From: Afifella pfennigii DSM 17143
GTDB lineage: Bacteria; Pseudomonadota; Alphaproteobacteria; Rhizobiales; Afifellaceae
Reading direction: 5' to 3'
Assembly (NCBI RefSeq): GCF_000688515.1
Contig: NZ_JHZK01000004.1
Location: forward strand, 160,488 to 224,487
Length of the DNA: 64,000 nucleotides
The notes beneath the pieces were generated by a model. That model was given only the letters and a program-made list of their open reading frames with translations. It did not search any database and was not told the DNA's origin. Of the stretch, positions 7,550 to 16,941 are shown piece after piece. Numbering within the stretch: position 1 is the first letter of the stretch; every line of letters starts with the position of its first letter. Both the position numbers and the translations under genes were made by a program.

Positions 7550-10177
7550 ATGACGGCTCCCGTCCCCATTCCAGCCGCGGCTGACACGCTCCTGCCGGAG
7601 CGATTCCGTCGTTGGTTCGCGGCGCGCGGCTGGTCCCCGCGACCGCATCAGCTCAGTCTCCTTTCCCATGCCCGCGCCGGACGATCGGTCCTTCTGATCG
7701 CCCCGACGGGCGCCGGCAAGACGCTCGCCGGCTTCCTGCCCTCGCTCGCCGAACTCGCCGAGCAAGACCTTCAGGGCATGCGGGACAGAGAATTCCTCGG
7801 CCCGCATACCCTCTATGTCTCGCCGCTCAAGGCGCTCGCGGTGGATATCCAACGCAACCTTGCCATGCCGGTCGCCGAAATGGGCCTTCCCATCCGGCTG
7901 GAAACCCGAACCGGCGACACGCCGGCGCATAAGCGTCAGCGCCAGAAGCTTCACCCGCCGGATATCCTCCTGACCACGCCCGAACAGGTGGCGCTGCTTC
8001 TCGCCGGCAAGGATGCGGAGCGCTTCTTCGCGCGGCTGTCGACGGTAATTTTCGACGAATTGCACGCGCTCACCACCTCCAAGCGCGGCGACCTGTTGTC
8101 GCTCGGCCTCGCCAGGCTGCGCCGGCTGGCGCCGAAACTGAAGACGATCGGCCTGTCGGCGACCGTCGCCCATCGCGACGATCTGAGGGCCTTCCTGGTG
8201 CCGCAGCATCCCGAAAGTGCCCGGAATCTGGCGGAAATGGTTGTCGTAAGGGAAGGCACGCGACCCGATCTCAGCATCCTGCATTCCAAGGAGCGCATCC
8301 CCTGGCAGGGCCACACCGCCCGCTACGCGCTCGGCGATATCCTGGCCGCGATCAAAGCGCACAGGACCTCCCTTATCTTCGTCAACACCCGCTGGCAGGC
8401 GGAAATGCTGTTTGCCGAGCTGTGGCGGATCAACGAGGAGGCGCTGCCGATCGCCCTGCATCACGGCTCGCTCGACCGTGGCCAGCGGCGCAAGGTGGAG
8501 GCGGCGATGGCGGCCGGAACGCTGCGGGCGGTGGTCGCCACCTCCACGCTCGATCTCGGCATCGACTGGGGCGATGTCGATCTCGTCATCCATGTCGGGG
8601 CGCCGAAGGGGGCGAGCCGGCTCGCCCAGCGCATCGGCCGCTCCAACCATCGCATGGACGAGCCCTCCAAGGGCCTTCTCGTCCCGTCCAACCGCTTTGA
8701 GGTGATGGAATGCCAGGCGGCGCTGGAGGCGAGCCTTGAGGGCGCGCAGGACACGCCGCGACTGCGCCGGGGGGCGCTCGACGTTCTGTGCCAGCACATT
8801 CTCGGCATGGCGGTGGCGGCGCCATTCGACGCCGTCTCGCTTTACGAGGAGGTCATCAGCGCCGAAAGCTACCGCGACCTCGCCTTTGAGGATTTCGAGC
8901 AGGCGGTCGATTTCGTCGCCACCGGCGGCTACGCGCTGAGAAGCTACGAGCGCTACGCCAAGATCAAGAAGCGCAAGGACGGGCTGTGGGCGCTCGCCCA
9001 TCCCCGCCTCGCCCAGCAATACCGGCTCAATCTCGGCACCATCGTGGAAGCCCCGATGCTGACGGTGCGGCTCGCCGCGCGGCGCGGCGGCAAGGACGGC
9101 AGGCCGGGCGCGCAAGGGCCGGCGGGCGGACGCGGCGGGCGCGTGCTCGGCCAGGTGGAGGAATATTTCCTGGAGCAGCTGGTGCCCGGCGATACCTTCC
9201 AGTTCGCCGGACAGGTGCTGCGCCTTGAGGGCATCCGCGAGAACGAGGCGCTGGTCAGCCGGGCGGAGGCGCAGGACCCGGCCATCCCCTCCTACGAGGG
9301 GGGCAAGTTCCCCCTCAGCACCTATCTGGCCGCCGGCGTGCGGGCGATGCTCGCCGATCCGCAAAGCTGGGAAAAGCTTCCCGGCCAGGTGCGCGACTGG
9401 CTGTCGCTGCAGCGGCAGAAATCCGCCCTGCCGCCGAGGGACGCCCTCCTCATCGAGACGTTTCCGCGCGCCGACAAGTTCTACATGGTCGCCTATCCCT
9501 TCGAGGGACGGCTGGCGCATCAGACGCTCGGCATGCTGTTGGCGCGCCGGCTGGAGCGCGCCCGCGCCCGCCCGCTCGGCTTCGTCGCCAACGATTACGC
9601 GCTCGCCGTTTGGGCGCTGCGCGATCTCGGCGCCCTCTTCGCCGCCGGCACGCCGAGCCTTGCTGCGCTGTTCGAGCAGGACATGCTCGGCGACGATCTG
9701 GAGGCCTGGCTCGCCGAGAGCTACCTTCTGAAGCGCTCCTTCCGCAATTGCGCCATCATCGCCGGGCTCATCGAGCGCCGCCATCCCGGCGAGGAGAAGA
9801 CGGGGCGGCAGGTGACGATCTCCACCGACCTCATCTATGACGTGCTGCGCAGCCACGAGCCTGACCATATCCTCTTGAAGGCAACGCGCGCCGACGCCGC
9901 CACCGGGCTTCTCGACATCGCCCGGCTCGGCGAAATGCTGTCGCGCATTGCTGGGCGAATCGTGCATCAAAGGCTGACGCGCGTCTCGCCGCTGGCGGTG
10001 CCGGCGATGCTGGAAATCGGCCGCGAGCCGGTCTTCGGCGAGGCGCAGGAGGACCTTCTGGCGGAAGCCTCGGACGAACTGATCCGCGAGGCAATGGGTG
10101 CGGGCGAGACGGAGGCGGGGTTTGGCCTTGGCGCAAACACAGGTGTTAGAGGAGAGCGTGGCCGAGACGCGCCTTAA
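7550..10177 (+). CDS. Ligase-associated DEXH-box helicase (Lhr-like)
   Basis: An 875-residue superfamily 2 helicase. Walker A is APTGAGKT (51-58), the DEAH-box variant is DELH (169-172), and the helicase C motifs follow with STLDLGIDWG and QRIGRSNH around 345-385, then the winged-helix and Lhr-core domains typical of Lhr proteins. It lacks the long extra C-terminal region of full Lhr, as expected for the ligase-associated form. Lhr-type enzymes translocate 3'-5' on single-stranded DNA and unwind RNA:DNA hybrids. I chose ATG 7550 because the frame before it does not resemble the family. The end overlaps the PdeM gene, indicating an operon. Confidence 0.93.
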   Translation: MTAPVPIPAAADTLLPERFRRWFAARGWSPRPHQLSLLSHARAGRSVLLIAPTGAGKTLAGFLPSLAELAEQDLQGMRDREFLGPHTLYVSPLKALAVDIQRNLAMPVAEMGLPIRLETRTGDTPAHKRQRQKLHPPDILLTTPEQVALLLAGKDAERFFARLSTVIFDELHALTTSKRGDLLSLGLARLRRLAPKLKTIGLSATVAHRDDLRAFLVPQHPESARNLAEMVVVREGTRPDLSILHSKERIPWQGHTARYALGDILAAIKAHRTSLIFVNTRWQAEMLFAELWRINEEALPIALHHGSLDRGQRRKVEAAMAAGTLRAVVATSTLDLGIDWGDVDLVIHVGAPKGASRLAQRIGRSNHRMDEPSKGLLVPSNRFEVMECQAALEASLEGAQDTPRLRRGALDVLCQHILGMAVAAPFDAVSLYEEVISAESYRDLAFEDFEQAVDFVATGGYALRSYERYAKIKKRKDGLWALAHPRLAQQYRLNLGTIVEAPMLTVRLAARRGGKDGRPGAQGPAGGRGGRVLGQVEEYFLEQLVPGDTFQFAGQVLRLEGIRENEALVSRAEAQDPAIPSYEGGKFPLSTYLAAGVRAMLADPQSWEKLPGQVRDWLSLQRQKSALPPRDALLIETFPRADKFYMVAYPFEGRLAHQTLGMLLARRLERARARPLGFVANDYALAVWALRDLGALFAAGTPSLAALFEQDMLGDDLEAWLAESYLLKRSFRNCAIIAGLIERRHPGEEKTGRQVTISTDLIYDVLRSHEPDHILLKATRADAATGLLDIARLGEMLSRIAGRIVHQRLTRVSPLAVPAMLEIGREPVFGEAQEDLLAEASDELIREAMGAGETEAGFGLGANTGVRGERGRDAP

Positions 10178-10856
10178 CCTCGCCGGGCGCGAGGTGGCGC
10201 TGGACCCGGCCGGCGCGCTTTTCGACCCGCAAACGCGCACGCTCGTCGTCGCCGACCTGCATCTGGAGAAGGCCTCCTCCTTCGCCCGCCGCCAGGTGTT
10301 TCTGCCGCCCTACGACACGGCGGCGACGCTGACGGCGCTGACGGGCCTCGTCCTGCGCCGGCGGCCTAGAACGGTCCTTTGTCTCGGCGACAGCTTCCAT
10401 GACGGCGAGGGCGCGGCGCGGCTCTCGGCCCAGGACGCCGCCCGCATCGCGGCGCTGCAGGCCGGGCGCGACTGGGTGTGGATCGCCGGCAACCACGACC
10501 CTGCCCCGCCGGCGGGGCTCGGCGGGGATTGCTGCGCGCAGGTGCAGATCGGCCCCCTCGCCTTCCGCCACGAGCCGACCTGCCAGGACGGCGCGAAGGG
10601 CAAGATGAAGGGCGAGGTCGCCGGACATCTCCACCCTTCAGCCAAGGTGAGCCGGCGCGGGCGCAGCATCCGCCGGCGCGCCTTCGTCACCGACAAGGAG
10701 CGCCTCGTCCTGCCTTCCTTCGGCATGCTGACGGGCGGGCTCAACGTCCTCGACCGGGCCTTCCAGACGCTGTTTCCACCCTTCGCCTTCACCGCCTTCG
10801 TGCTCGGCGAGAAGCGGCTCTATCCGGTGGCGCCGGCCTCGCTCAGGCCGGACTGA
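10158..10856 (+). CDS. pdeM: Ligase-associated metallophosphoesterase PdeM
   Basis: A 232-residue calcineurin-like phosphoesterase, last member of the ligase/exonuclease/helicase/phosphoesterase set; family members are metal-dependent phosphodiesterases acting on nucleic-acid-type substrates. Metal-binding motifs are in the expected order: DLHLEK (33-38), GDSFHD (77-82), GNHD (111-114) and GHLHP (156-160). The start is uncertain: GTG 10158 gives the usual family N-terminus (AETRLNLAGREVALDP), while GTG 10143 or GTG 10098 would add 5 or 20 residues and a longer overlap with the helicase gene. All candidate starts lie inside the helicase reading frame, so translation is probably coupled. Confidence 0.88.
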   Translation: MAETRLNLAGREVALDPAGALFDPQTRTLVVADLHLEKASSFARRQVFLPPYDTAATLTALTGLVLRRRPRTVLCLGDSFHDGEGAARLSAQDAARIAALQAGRDWVWIAGNHDPAPPAGLGGDCCAQVQIGPLAFRHEPTCQDGAKGKMKGEVAGHLHPSAKVSRRGRSIRRRAFVTDKERLVLPSFGMLTGGLNVLDRAFQTLFPPFAFTAFVLGEKRLYPVAPASLRPD

Positions 10857-10884
10857 ACCGGCGCGGCAGCTTCACCCTTCTCGC

Positions 10885-11631
10885 TCAGTTGCGGCGGAAG
10901 ATGAGACCGGCCAGCCAGCCGGTCGTAATCGCCACGACGACGGTGAAGAGACCGTAGAACAAAGGCTGCTGATCGGCGAAGCTGGCGATGCGGTCGGAAA
11001 AGCCGCTCTTTTCGATCACGAGGCTCTGCACCTGCGCCGCCAGGAGCTGCTCTTCGCGGAAGAGATAGACGGAGACGTGATAGGTGCCGACGGGGATCGC
11101 GGAGGGCAGGTGGAAGGAGGTGCGAAAGACGTTCGGCGCCAGGAACTCCACCGCATCGCCGCGCTTGGCGTAGAGCTCCTGACGCTGCTTGATGTCCACC
11201 ACGGCCCGGGCGAAGGCCTCGTCCTCGGGGGCGTAGCTCGCCTCGCGCGAGAAGCCGAGATTGACGAAATCGAGCTTGTAGCGCGTCAACAGATCCTGCG
11301 AGGCGGCGACGGAGAGATTCTCGCTGAGATGGACGACGTAGAAGCTCGGGACATCGAAGAATTCGCGCGACTGCGTGTTGAGCCACAGGCCGGCGACGCG
11401 ATCCTTCTTGCGCACCACGAGCGGCAGATCGGGCCCGGCGACGACGATCGCCACCTCGTATTCCTGCCCGCGCACCTCCTCCTCCGTCACCGCGCCGAAG
11501 ACGGTGATGTAGGAGCCGGTGAAGTTGGAGGTGATCTCCACGGCGTCCTCAGAGAGCGCCGAGACCAGCTTCTCCGCCGATGCCGGGACGGCGAGGAGAA
11601 CGGCAAGAAGGGCGATGAGGAGGCGCATCAT
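10885..11631 (-). CDS. TIGR02186-type membrane-anchored periplasmic protein
   Basis: A 248-residue protein with a signal peptide (about 1-19, ending ASA), a long predicted extracytoplasmic beta-rich part, and a C-terminal transmembrane helix (LFYGLFTVVVAITTGWLAG) followed by the short tail FRRN. This layout and its position directly after a TauE/SafE exporter match the alphaproteobacterial TIGR02186 family, which has no defined biochemistry. The start ATG overlaps the exporter stop (ATGA, 11631-11628), so the two are coupled and probably form one complex. The reading frame stays open upstream for another 700 bp inside the exporter gene, but that is a shadow. Confidence 0.85.
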   Translation of the reverse strand: MMRLLIALLAVLLAVPASAEKLVSALSEDAVEITSNFTGSYITVFGAVTEEEVRGQEYEVAIVVAGPDLPLVVRKKDRVAGLWLNTQSREFFDVPSFYVVHLSENLSVAASQDLLTRYKLDFVNLGFSREASYAPEDEAFARAVVDIKQRQELYAKRGDAVEFLAPNVFRTSFHLPSAIPVGTYHVSVYLFREEQLLAAQVQSLVIEKSGFSDRIASFADQQPLFYGLFTVVVAITTGWLAGLIFRRN

Positions 11632-12560
11632 CCGAACCCCGCCATCAGGCTGATGGAGTAAAGGTCCTCCGGCTTCAGGAAGAGGCTGAGAAGGAAGCGG
11701 ATGGCGACGCCGAGCACCAGGAGCGCCAGCAGCAGCCGCAGTTGCTCGCCGCGCATGGCCTGGCCGAGCTGGGCGCCGAACTGCGCGCCGACGACGCCGC
11801 CGATCATCAGCAGAATGGCGAGCAGCAAATCGACCGCGCCGGTGGCGAGCGAATGCAGCACGGTCGCCAGCGCCATGGTGAAGAGGATGTAGCCGAGCGA
11901 GGTGCCGATGACGACGTTGGTCGGCATGCGCAGAAGATAGATCAGCGCCGGCACCATGATGAAGCCGCCGCCGATGCCCAGCACCGTGCCGAGGAAGCCG
12001 ATGGAGAGCCCGAGGCCGATCACCGGAATGGCGCTGACATAGAGCTTGGAACGCCGGAAGCGGACCTTGAAGGGCAGGCCGGAGATCCAGAGATGATGGC
12101 TGCCGCCGCGCCTGGGCTGCCGGCCGCGCCGCGCCCGCCACAGAGCGCGCAGCGCCTCGCGCAACATCAGCCCGCCGATGAGGCCGAGAAAGGTGACATA
12201 GGACAGCGAGATGATGAGATCGAGCTGGCCGAGCGCGCGCAGCTTGCGAAAGACGACGACGCCGAGCGAGGAGCCGATGATCCCGCCAAAAAGCAGGAAA
12301 AGCGTCATCTTCGGATCGATCATCCGCCGGCGCCAATAGGAGATCGCGGCGGAGGTGGAGGAGGCGACGATCTGCGGCGTGACGGTCGCCACGGCGACGG
12401 CCGGCGTGATGCCGGAGAAAATCAGGAGCGGCGTCAGAAGGAAGCCCCCGCCGACCCCGAACATGCCGGAAATGAAGCCGACGGCCGCGCCCATCCCCAG
12501 ATACAGGAAGATGTTGACCGTCAGTTCAGCGATCGGAAGATAAAGCTGCACGGAGGGCAA
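11628..12560 (-). CDS. Sulfite exporter TauE/SafE family (TSUP) permease
   Basis: A 310-residue membrane protein with about eight hydrophobic helices in two related halves. Each half carries the TSUP glycine motif: GFISGMFGVGGGFLLTP near residue 28 and GFLGTVLGIGGGFIMVPAL near 190. Members export or import sulfur-containing anions such as sulfite, sulfoacetate or thiosulfate, and other organic anions; the substrate here is unknown. A basic cytoplasmic loop (RALWRARRGRQPRR) separates the halves. The downstream TIGR02186-type gene overlaps by four bases and is presumably an accessory subunit. The gene is transcribed leftwards, 87 bp after the PodJ-like gene. Confidence 0.9.
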   Translation of the reverse strand: MPSVQLYLPIAELTVNIFLYLGMGAAVGFISGMFGVGGGFLLTPLLIFSGITPAVAVATVTPQIVASSTSAAISYWRRRMIDPKMTLFLLFGGIIGSSLGVVVFRKLRALGQLDLIISLSYVTFLGLIGGLMLREALRALWRARRGRQPRRGGSHHLWISGLPFKVRFRRSKLYVSAIPVIGLGLSIGFLGTVLGIGGGFIMVPALIYLLRMPTNVVIGTSLGYILFTMALATVLHSLATGAVDLLLAILLMIGGVVGAQFGAQLGQAMRGEQLRLLLALLVLGVAIRFLLSLFLKPEDLYSISLMAGFG

Positions 12561-12647
12561 ATCCCAAGGCGCGGAGAGCGAGGCCGACTGGCGGTCGTGC
12601 CGTGAATGCCCACAAACACCCCCGCCCGCCGGAGCGCAAGGTGGAAG

Positions 12648-15600
12648 TTACATATCCTTTGCTTCCAGCGCCTTAATCAGCCCGGTATCGATGTCGCCGC
12701 TGACCTGAAGACCCTTGTCGCGCTGGAAGGCGGCGATCGCCTGGCGCGTCTTCTCGCCGAAGACACCATCGGCCGGGCCGGGGTCGTAGCCGCGCGCGAT
12801 CAACAGATCCTGGGCGCGCTGGATGAGCCCCGGCATGCCCATATGCAGGGTCTCGCCGCCGGCGTCCTCCCAGCCGCCCTCCGGCGCGAAGACCATATTG
12901 ACCTGCGGATCGACCGCTAGCGGCTTGAAGGCGGCGGCGGCCTGGCGCGCCTGCGGCAGAAGCTCGGGCGAGAGCACCTGCTCGATCTCCTCCTGCCGCT
13001 GCCTGGCCTGCTGATCGCCGGAACGGGCCGCGACCGCGAACCACTTATAGGCGCGCGACAAATCCTGCGGCACGCCGAGGCCGCGGGCGTAAAGAACGGC
13101 GATGTTGAACTGGCTGTCGCGCACGCCGCGCTCGGCGGCCCGCTCAAACAGCCCCGCCGCCTTCTCCAGATCGGGCTCGCCAACGGCGCCTTCGGCATGG
13201 AGCACCGCCAGATTGTGCATCGCCTTGACGTTGCCGGCGGCCGCCGCCTTCTCGTACCAATCGAAGGCACGGTCGATGTCCTTCGGTACGCCGCGCCCCT
13301 TCTCGTAAATGGAGCCAAGACGATATTGCGCCGGGGCAAGGCCGGTGCGGGCCGCCTTTTCGTACCAGCGCACCGCTTCGGCCGCGTCGCGCATCACGCC
13401 GCGGCCCTCCGCATAGCGCGAGGCGATCTCGAACTGGGCCTCGGCGACCCCCGTCTCGGCGGCACGGCGAAGCTTGTCGGAGCCGATGGCGGCCGGCAGG
13501 AGCAGGCCGCCGTCGGGCTTCGGCATCGTCTTGACGGCGGCCGGCGCGCCAGCGCTCGGCGCGGGAATGGACGCGGTCTCCAGCGTGGCGGCGGCATCGG
13601 CCGGCGCGGCGGTCGCGACGCCGGACTGTGCATCGGCAAATTGCCCGGCCGGGGCATCCGGCTTGGCAACGGCGTCGCCCTGAAGCACGTCCAGGGCGGC
13701 AATGGAGGTGGAAAAAGCGGTCGTCTCATCGGGCGTCGGCATCGGCCTCTTTGAGGCATCCGCCTGGCGCTCCACCAGGCTGGTGGCCGGCGGGACGCTC
13801 GCGCTCTCCTCAAGAGAGGCCGGCGCCTGCAGCTCCGTCGCCGGGCTTCCATCGGCGGTCAGGGAGGCGCCGCGCTGCTTGATGAACTGCATCGCCGCGA
13901 AGGCCACGGCCAGGGCGACGGCGCCGGCGAGCAGCATACGGCGGCGGGCCTTCAGGAAGTCGAGAACGGATGAGGAGGCGCCGCTCGCGCGCGCGGTGCG
14001 CGCATCCTTTTCCGCAGCGGCAGCTTCCTCCGCCGCGGCACGGGCGGCACGGCGCGCCGCGTTGAGGAAATCGGCGGAAGGCGCCTCGCCGCTCTGGCCG
14101 TGGGAGCGGAACTGCTCGTAGGCGCGCGCAAGCGCCGTCTGCGAATCGTCGCGCTGGCGACCACCACGAGCGTAAGCGGCGGTGGCATAGGTGCTGGTGG
14201 AGCTCGGCGCGTCGGCGAGGTCGGAATTCAGCGGCCCGCCCGTGCCGGGCTCCAGCAGGGAATCGATCGCCGCCTCGGCCTCCTCCGGCCGCGGGCTGAA
14301 GGATTCGGCCCGCCCGCCGGTGGCGCGCTTCAGGAGCTGGGAGGCCGATAGACGCTGAAGCAGCCCGGAGCCTTGCGGGCTTTCTTCCCCAGGCGGCGCG
14401 GGCCGCACATCCGGCGCCCGCCCGTCCTTAGCGCCGGGAAGGCGCAGGGGGGAAGCGCCCGGCGAGGGGCGCGGATCTTGCGGGGCGGACCGGTCCGCGC
14501 CCTCAGACCCGCCGCCACCGCCCTGCGGTGTCTGCCAGGCCCGGTCACGCTCCAGGAAGGCCATCCGCTTGACGACGGCCTCCAACGTGCCGTGCACGGC
14601 CTCCAGAGATTGCCGGGTTCTCTCCTCGGCCGCCGCCGCGCCCGACTTCAGCTCGCCGAGATCGTTCTGCAGGGCGGAGGCGAGGCGCATCAGCGCGTCG
14701 GACGCGCCCTCGCCCTTTGCGTCGAGCGTGTCGGCCGCCTGCCAGGCCGTCGCCTTGAAGTGTTGATCCTGGGCATCGAGACGCTGGGTGATGCCGGCCA
14801 AAGCCTCCTCAAGCCGGCCCATGGCCTCCGATTCGGCGGCCGGCCGGTCGAGCATGGCGGAGATGCGGCCGATCTGGGCCTCCAGCTCGCGGCTGAAGTT
14901 GGCCGGCTCCTGCGGCAGCCGGTCCAAGCGCTCGCGGATATCGCGAATCGCCGGCTGCAAGCTGCGCAGCGCGCCTTCCTGGGTCGGAGGTGCGTTGCGG
15001 ATATCGGCGCGCAGCTCGGCGATCTCGGCGCGCAGATCGACGACGTCCTGGGTGAAGCTGGCGACATCGCTCTCGCCCATATTCTCCGCGAGAAGGGCAA
15101 TGCGCTCCTCCAGGGCACCCAGACGCTCGGCCGGCGCCTCCGCGACCGAGCGCTCCATGCGCTCCACGATGCCGGAAAGCTGCTCAAGATCGACCCGTCC
15201 CTCGTCGAAACGATCGTCGAGCGCAGCAAGCCGGTCCAGAACCGGCTGCAGCGCGCGGCCGCTTTCGCCCTCGGCGAGAAAGCCGGAGATCTCGCCGGCG
15301 AGCCGGTCGAGGCGATCGGTGATCTCGGACGGATCGAAGGGCGCGGGCCGCTCTTCGAGCTTCTCGGTGATGACGGCGAGGCGATCGGTGATTTCGGAGG
15401 GATCGAACGGCGCCGGTTGCTCCTGAAGCCTCTCGGTGATGGCGGCCAGACGCTGCTCCAGGGCGGCGAACTGCGCCGAGGTGTCGGTTGATTCCTCCAG
15501 CCGGGCGCCGATTTCGGCAAGGCGCGCCTCCAACGGCGCCAAATCGACGGGAGGCGTGGTTCCGGTCTGCTCGACGCGGGCGGCGAGCTGATCGAGCTGC

Positions 15601-16601
15601 CGGGAGAGCTCGTCAAGCGCTCCGGCGCGGCCCTCGCGAATGCGCTCCACCGCCTCGTCCAGGCGCTCCAGCCGTTCCTCCAGGCGCGACAATGTCTCGC
15701 GTTCGAGCGAGGGTTCGGCCAGCCGATCGAAACGCTGGCCAAGCTCCACGATGCGCTGTTCGATCTCGGCAAAGTTTCGGCCGGAGGAGAGGTTCTCCAA
15801 GCCTTGGCGGATCGCTGCGATCTCGCCAAGCAATTCCTGCGGGGGCTCGCGGCGTCTGGCCAGATCGTCATGCAGCGCGAGCAGATGCTCGTCGATATCC
15901 CCAACGCGATGCTGGATGGCGGCGATGCCCTGACCGGAGGGGCGCATATCCTCCATCCGGCCGCGCAGGTCGCGCACTTCGCGCAGAATATCGCCGATCA
16001 TCGCTTCTACGGCGCGTGTGGCCTGATCCGGCTCGCCACGCGCGGCGGCGAAAGGCGGCTCCTCGCGGCGGCGGGCAACGCCGAGATCGCGGGCGAAATC
16101 GGCAAGCCCGCCGGCATAGGGCGCGGCTCTCGGCGATGCCGAGCGCGCGGGCTGGGAAGGCGCAAGGTCCGGTTCGCCGCGGCCGGCGCCCGGCCGCACC
16201 TTGGAAGCTCCGCCAACGGGCTTCGACATCGCCTCCAGGCGATGCTCCAGAAGGTCGAGACGGTGCAGCAGATCCTCCGCGCCGGCATCGGCCTCCGCGC
16301 GCATGCCGCGGGCATCTTCCGCGGCCCCGCCGAGCATCTCCCGCTCGCCTGCCTTGCCCTGCGCCTCGGCCGCCTCGATGCGCTTCGCCAGAGCCTCGAC
16401 CGCCGCTTGCAGATGTTCCTTGGAAACCTCGCCCTCATCCGGGCGGCGCGGATCCGGGGCATGCACCTCAGCGGGCGCATGCACGATATGCCCCTCCTCG
16501 TCGAAGCGCGCATTCATCAGCGCGCGCAGATCGTCATCGACCGGGCCGGCCTCCTGGCCTGTCGATCCGTATCTGCCTCTCCAGGACGTGCGGGCTTTCA
16601 T
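12648..16601 (-). CDS. podJ: PodJ-like polar organiser: coiled coil, TM, Sel1 repeats, PG-binding domain
   Basis: A 1317-residue protein with the architecture of the cell-pole localisation factor PodJ. A long cytoplasmic part (about 1-880) is mostly heptad-like, with recurrent short blocks of the form EITDRLxxITEKLEExPAPFDPS (two adjacent copies near residues 390-440). A single transmembrane helix lies at about 890-912 (RRMLLAGAVALAVAFAAM), then a Pro/Ala-rich periplasmic stretch, four Sel1-like repeats (about 1055-1210, each with A-x-YxxGxGVxxD) and a C-terminal peptidoglycan-binding domain (about 1255-1312, ending in a D-G-V-F-G-x-K-T motif). In Caulobacter PodJ places pili and holdfast at the new pole; a link to the Tad locus in this window is inference. 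Confidence 0.85.
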   Translation of the reverse strand: MKARTSWRGRYGSTGQEAGPVDDDLRALMNARFDEEGHIVHAPAEVHAPDPRRPDEGEVSKEHLQAAVEALAKRIEAAEAQGKAGEREMLGGAAEDARGMRAEADAGAEDLLHRLDLLEHRLEAMSKPVGGASKVRPGAGRGEPDLAPSQPARSASPRAAPYAGGLADFARDLGVARRREEPPFAAARGEPDQATRAVEAMIGDILREVRDLRGRMEDMRPSGQGIAAIQHRVGDIDEHLLALHDDLARRREPPQELLGEIAAIRQGLENLSSGRNFAEIEQRIVELGQRFDRLAEPSLERETLSRLEERLERLDEAVERIREGRAGALDELSRQLDQLAARVEQTGTTPPVDLAPLEARLAEIGARLEESTDTSAQFAALEQRLAAITERLQEQPAPFDPSEITDRLAVITEKLEERPAPFDPSEITDRLDRLAGEISGFLAEGESGRALQPVLDRLAALDDRFDEGRVDLEQLSGIVERMERSVAEAPAERLGALEERIALLAENMGESDVASFTQDVVDLRAEIAELRADIRNAPPTQEGALRSLQPAIRDIRERLDRLPQEPANFSRELEAQIGRISAMLDRPAAESEAMGRLEEALAGITQRLDAQDQHFKATAWQAADTLDAKGEGASDALMRLASALQNDLGELKSGAAAAEERTRQSLEAVHGTLEAVVKRMAFLERDRAWQTPQGGGGGSEGADRSAPQDPRPSPGASPLRLPGAKDGRAPDVRPAPPGEESPQGSGLLQRLSASQLLKRATGGRAESFSPRPEEAEAAIDSLLEPGTGGPLNSDLADAPSSTSTYATAAYARGGRQRDDSQTALARAYEQFRSHGQSGEAPSADFLNAARRAARAAAEEAAAAEKDARTARASGASSSVLDFLKARRRMLLAGAVALAVAFAAMQFIKQRGASLTADGSPATELQAPASLEESASVPPATSLVERQADASKRPMPTPDETTAFSTSIAALDVLQGDAVAKPDAPAGQFADAQSGVATAAPADAAATLETASIPAPSAGAPAAVKTMPKPDGGLLLPAAIGSDKLRRAAETGVAEAQFEIASRYAEGRGVMRDAAEAVRWYEKAARTGLAPAQYRLGSIYEKGRGVPKDIDRAFDWYEKAAAAGNVKAMHNLAVLHAEGAVGEPDLEKAAGLFERAAERGVRDSQFNIAVLYARGLGVPQDLSRAYKWFAVAARSGDQQARQRQEEIEQVLSPELLPQARQAAAAFKPLAVDPQVNMVFAPEGGWEDAGGETLHMGMPGLIQRAQDLLIARGYDPGPADGVFGEKTRQAIAAFQRDKGLQVSGDIDTGLIKALEAKDM

Positions 16602-16676
16602 CGTTTCTCCCCGAGATGAAGAGGATTTTCGACCTGCGTCGTGCGAATGGTCGAACCGCTTTGGTGATTGGGAAAA

Positions 16677-16711
16677 GGTTAACGGCGGTTATGGTAAACA
16701 TGCCGTTAACC
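16677..16711. repeat. Perfect 10-bp inverted repeat upstream of podJ
   Basis: GGTTAACGGC at 16677-16686 and its exact reverse complement GCCGTTAACC at 16702-16711, separated by 15 bp. The dyad lies 76-110 bp before the podJ start, where a repressor or activator could act. Both arms contain GTTAAC. Confidence 0.7.
16695..16709 (-). promoter_or_regulatory. CtrA-like box upstream of podJ
   Basis: Read on the minus strand, TTAA-CGGCATG-TTTA: the TTAA-N7-TTAA consensus of the alphaproteobacterial cell-cycle regulator CtrA with one mismatch. It overlaps the right half of the dyad at 16677-16711. Binding is inferred from the motif only. Confidence 0.4.
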
Positions 16712-16941
16712 CCCGCCTTGTTTTCGTCGCCTTCTCGTGGTGAGCGGCGCCACAGAATGCGGCCGGACGATGGTGGCCTTCGGCGCAACGGCGCGCGTGG
16801 CTGCGACAAGATCGGTGGGCGGAACCGCCGCCAATCCCTATAGTCTCGTCCCAATGAGCTGCGGCTTCATCCACGAAGAGTCTTTGCGCGCCACGGCATT
16901 CTTGCGTTTGATGGCGGCGTGAGACGGAAAGCGGAAGCGAA

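Larger units (their letters stand above)
16602..16941. other. Intergenic region between podJ-like gene and merR gene
   Basis: About 340 bp between divergent genes. The half nearest podJ (16660-16715) is AT-richer and holds a perfect 10-bp dyad and a CtrA-like motif, listed separately. The half nearest the MerR gene (16740-16941) is GC-rich and shows no coding frame with family features, no RNA gene and no clear -35/-10 pair. Confidence 0.5.

Noticed and set aside
7376..10240. 954-codon minus-strand frame opposite the helicase
   Set aside because: Antisense to a complete Lhr-like helicase; low-complexity translation, no motifs. Long antisense frames are common in GC-rich DNA.
10885..12336. 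483-codon frame that would extend the TIGR02186-type protein upstream
   Set aside because: The first 235 codons are an out-of-frame reading of the TSUP exporter; the signal peptide at 11631 marks the real start.
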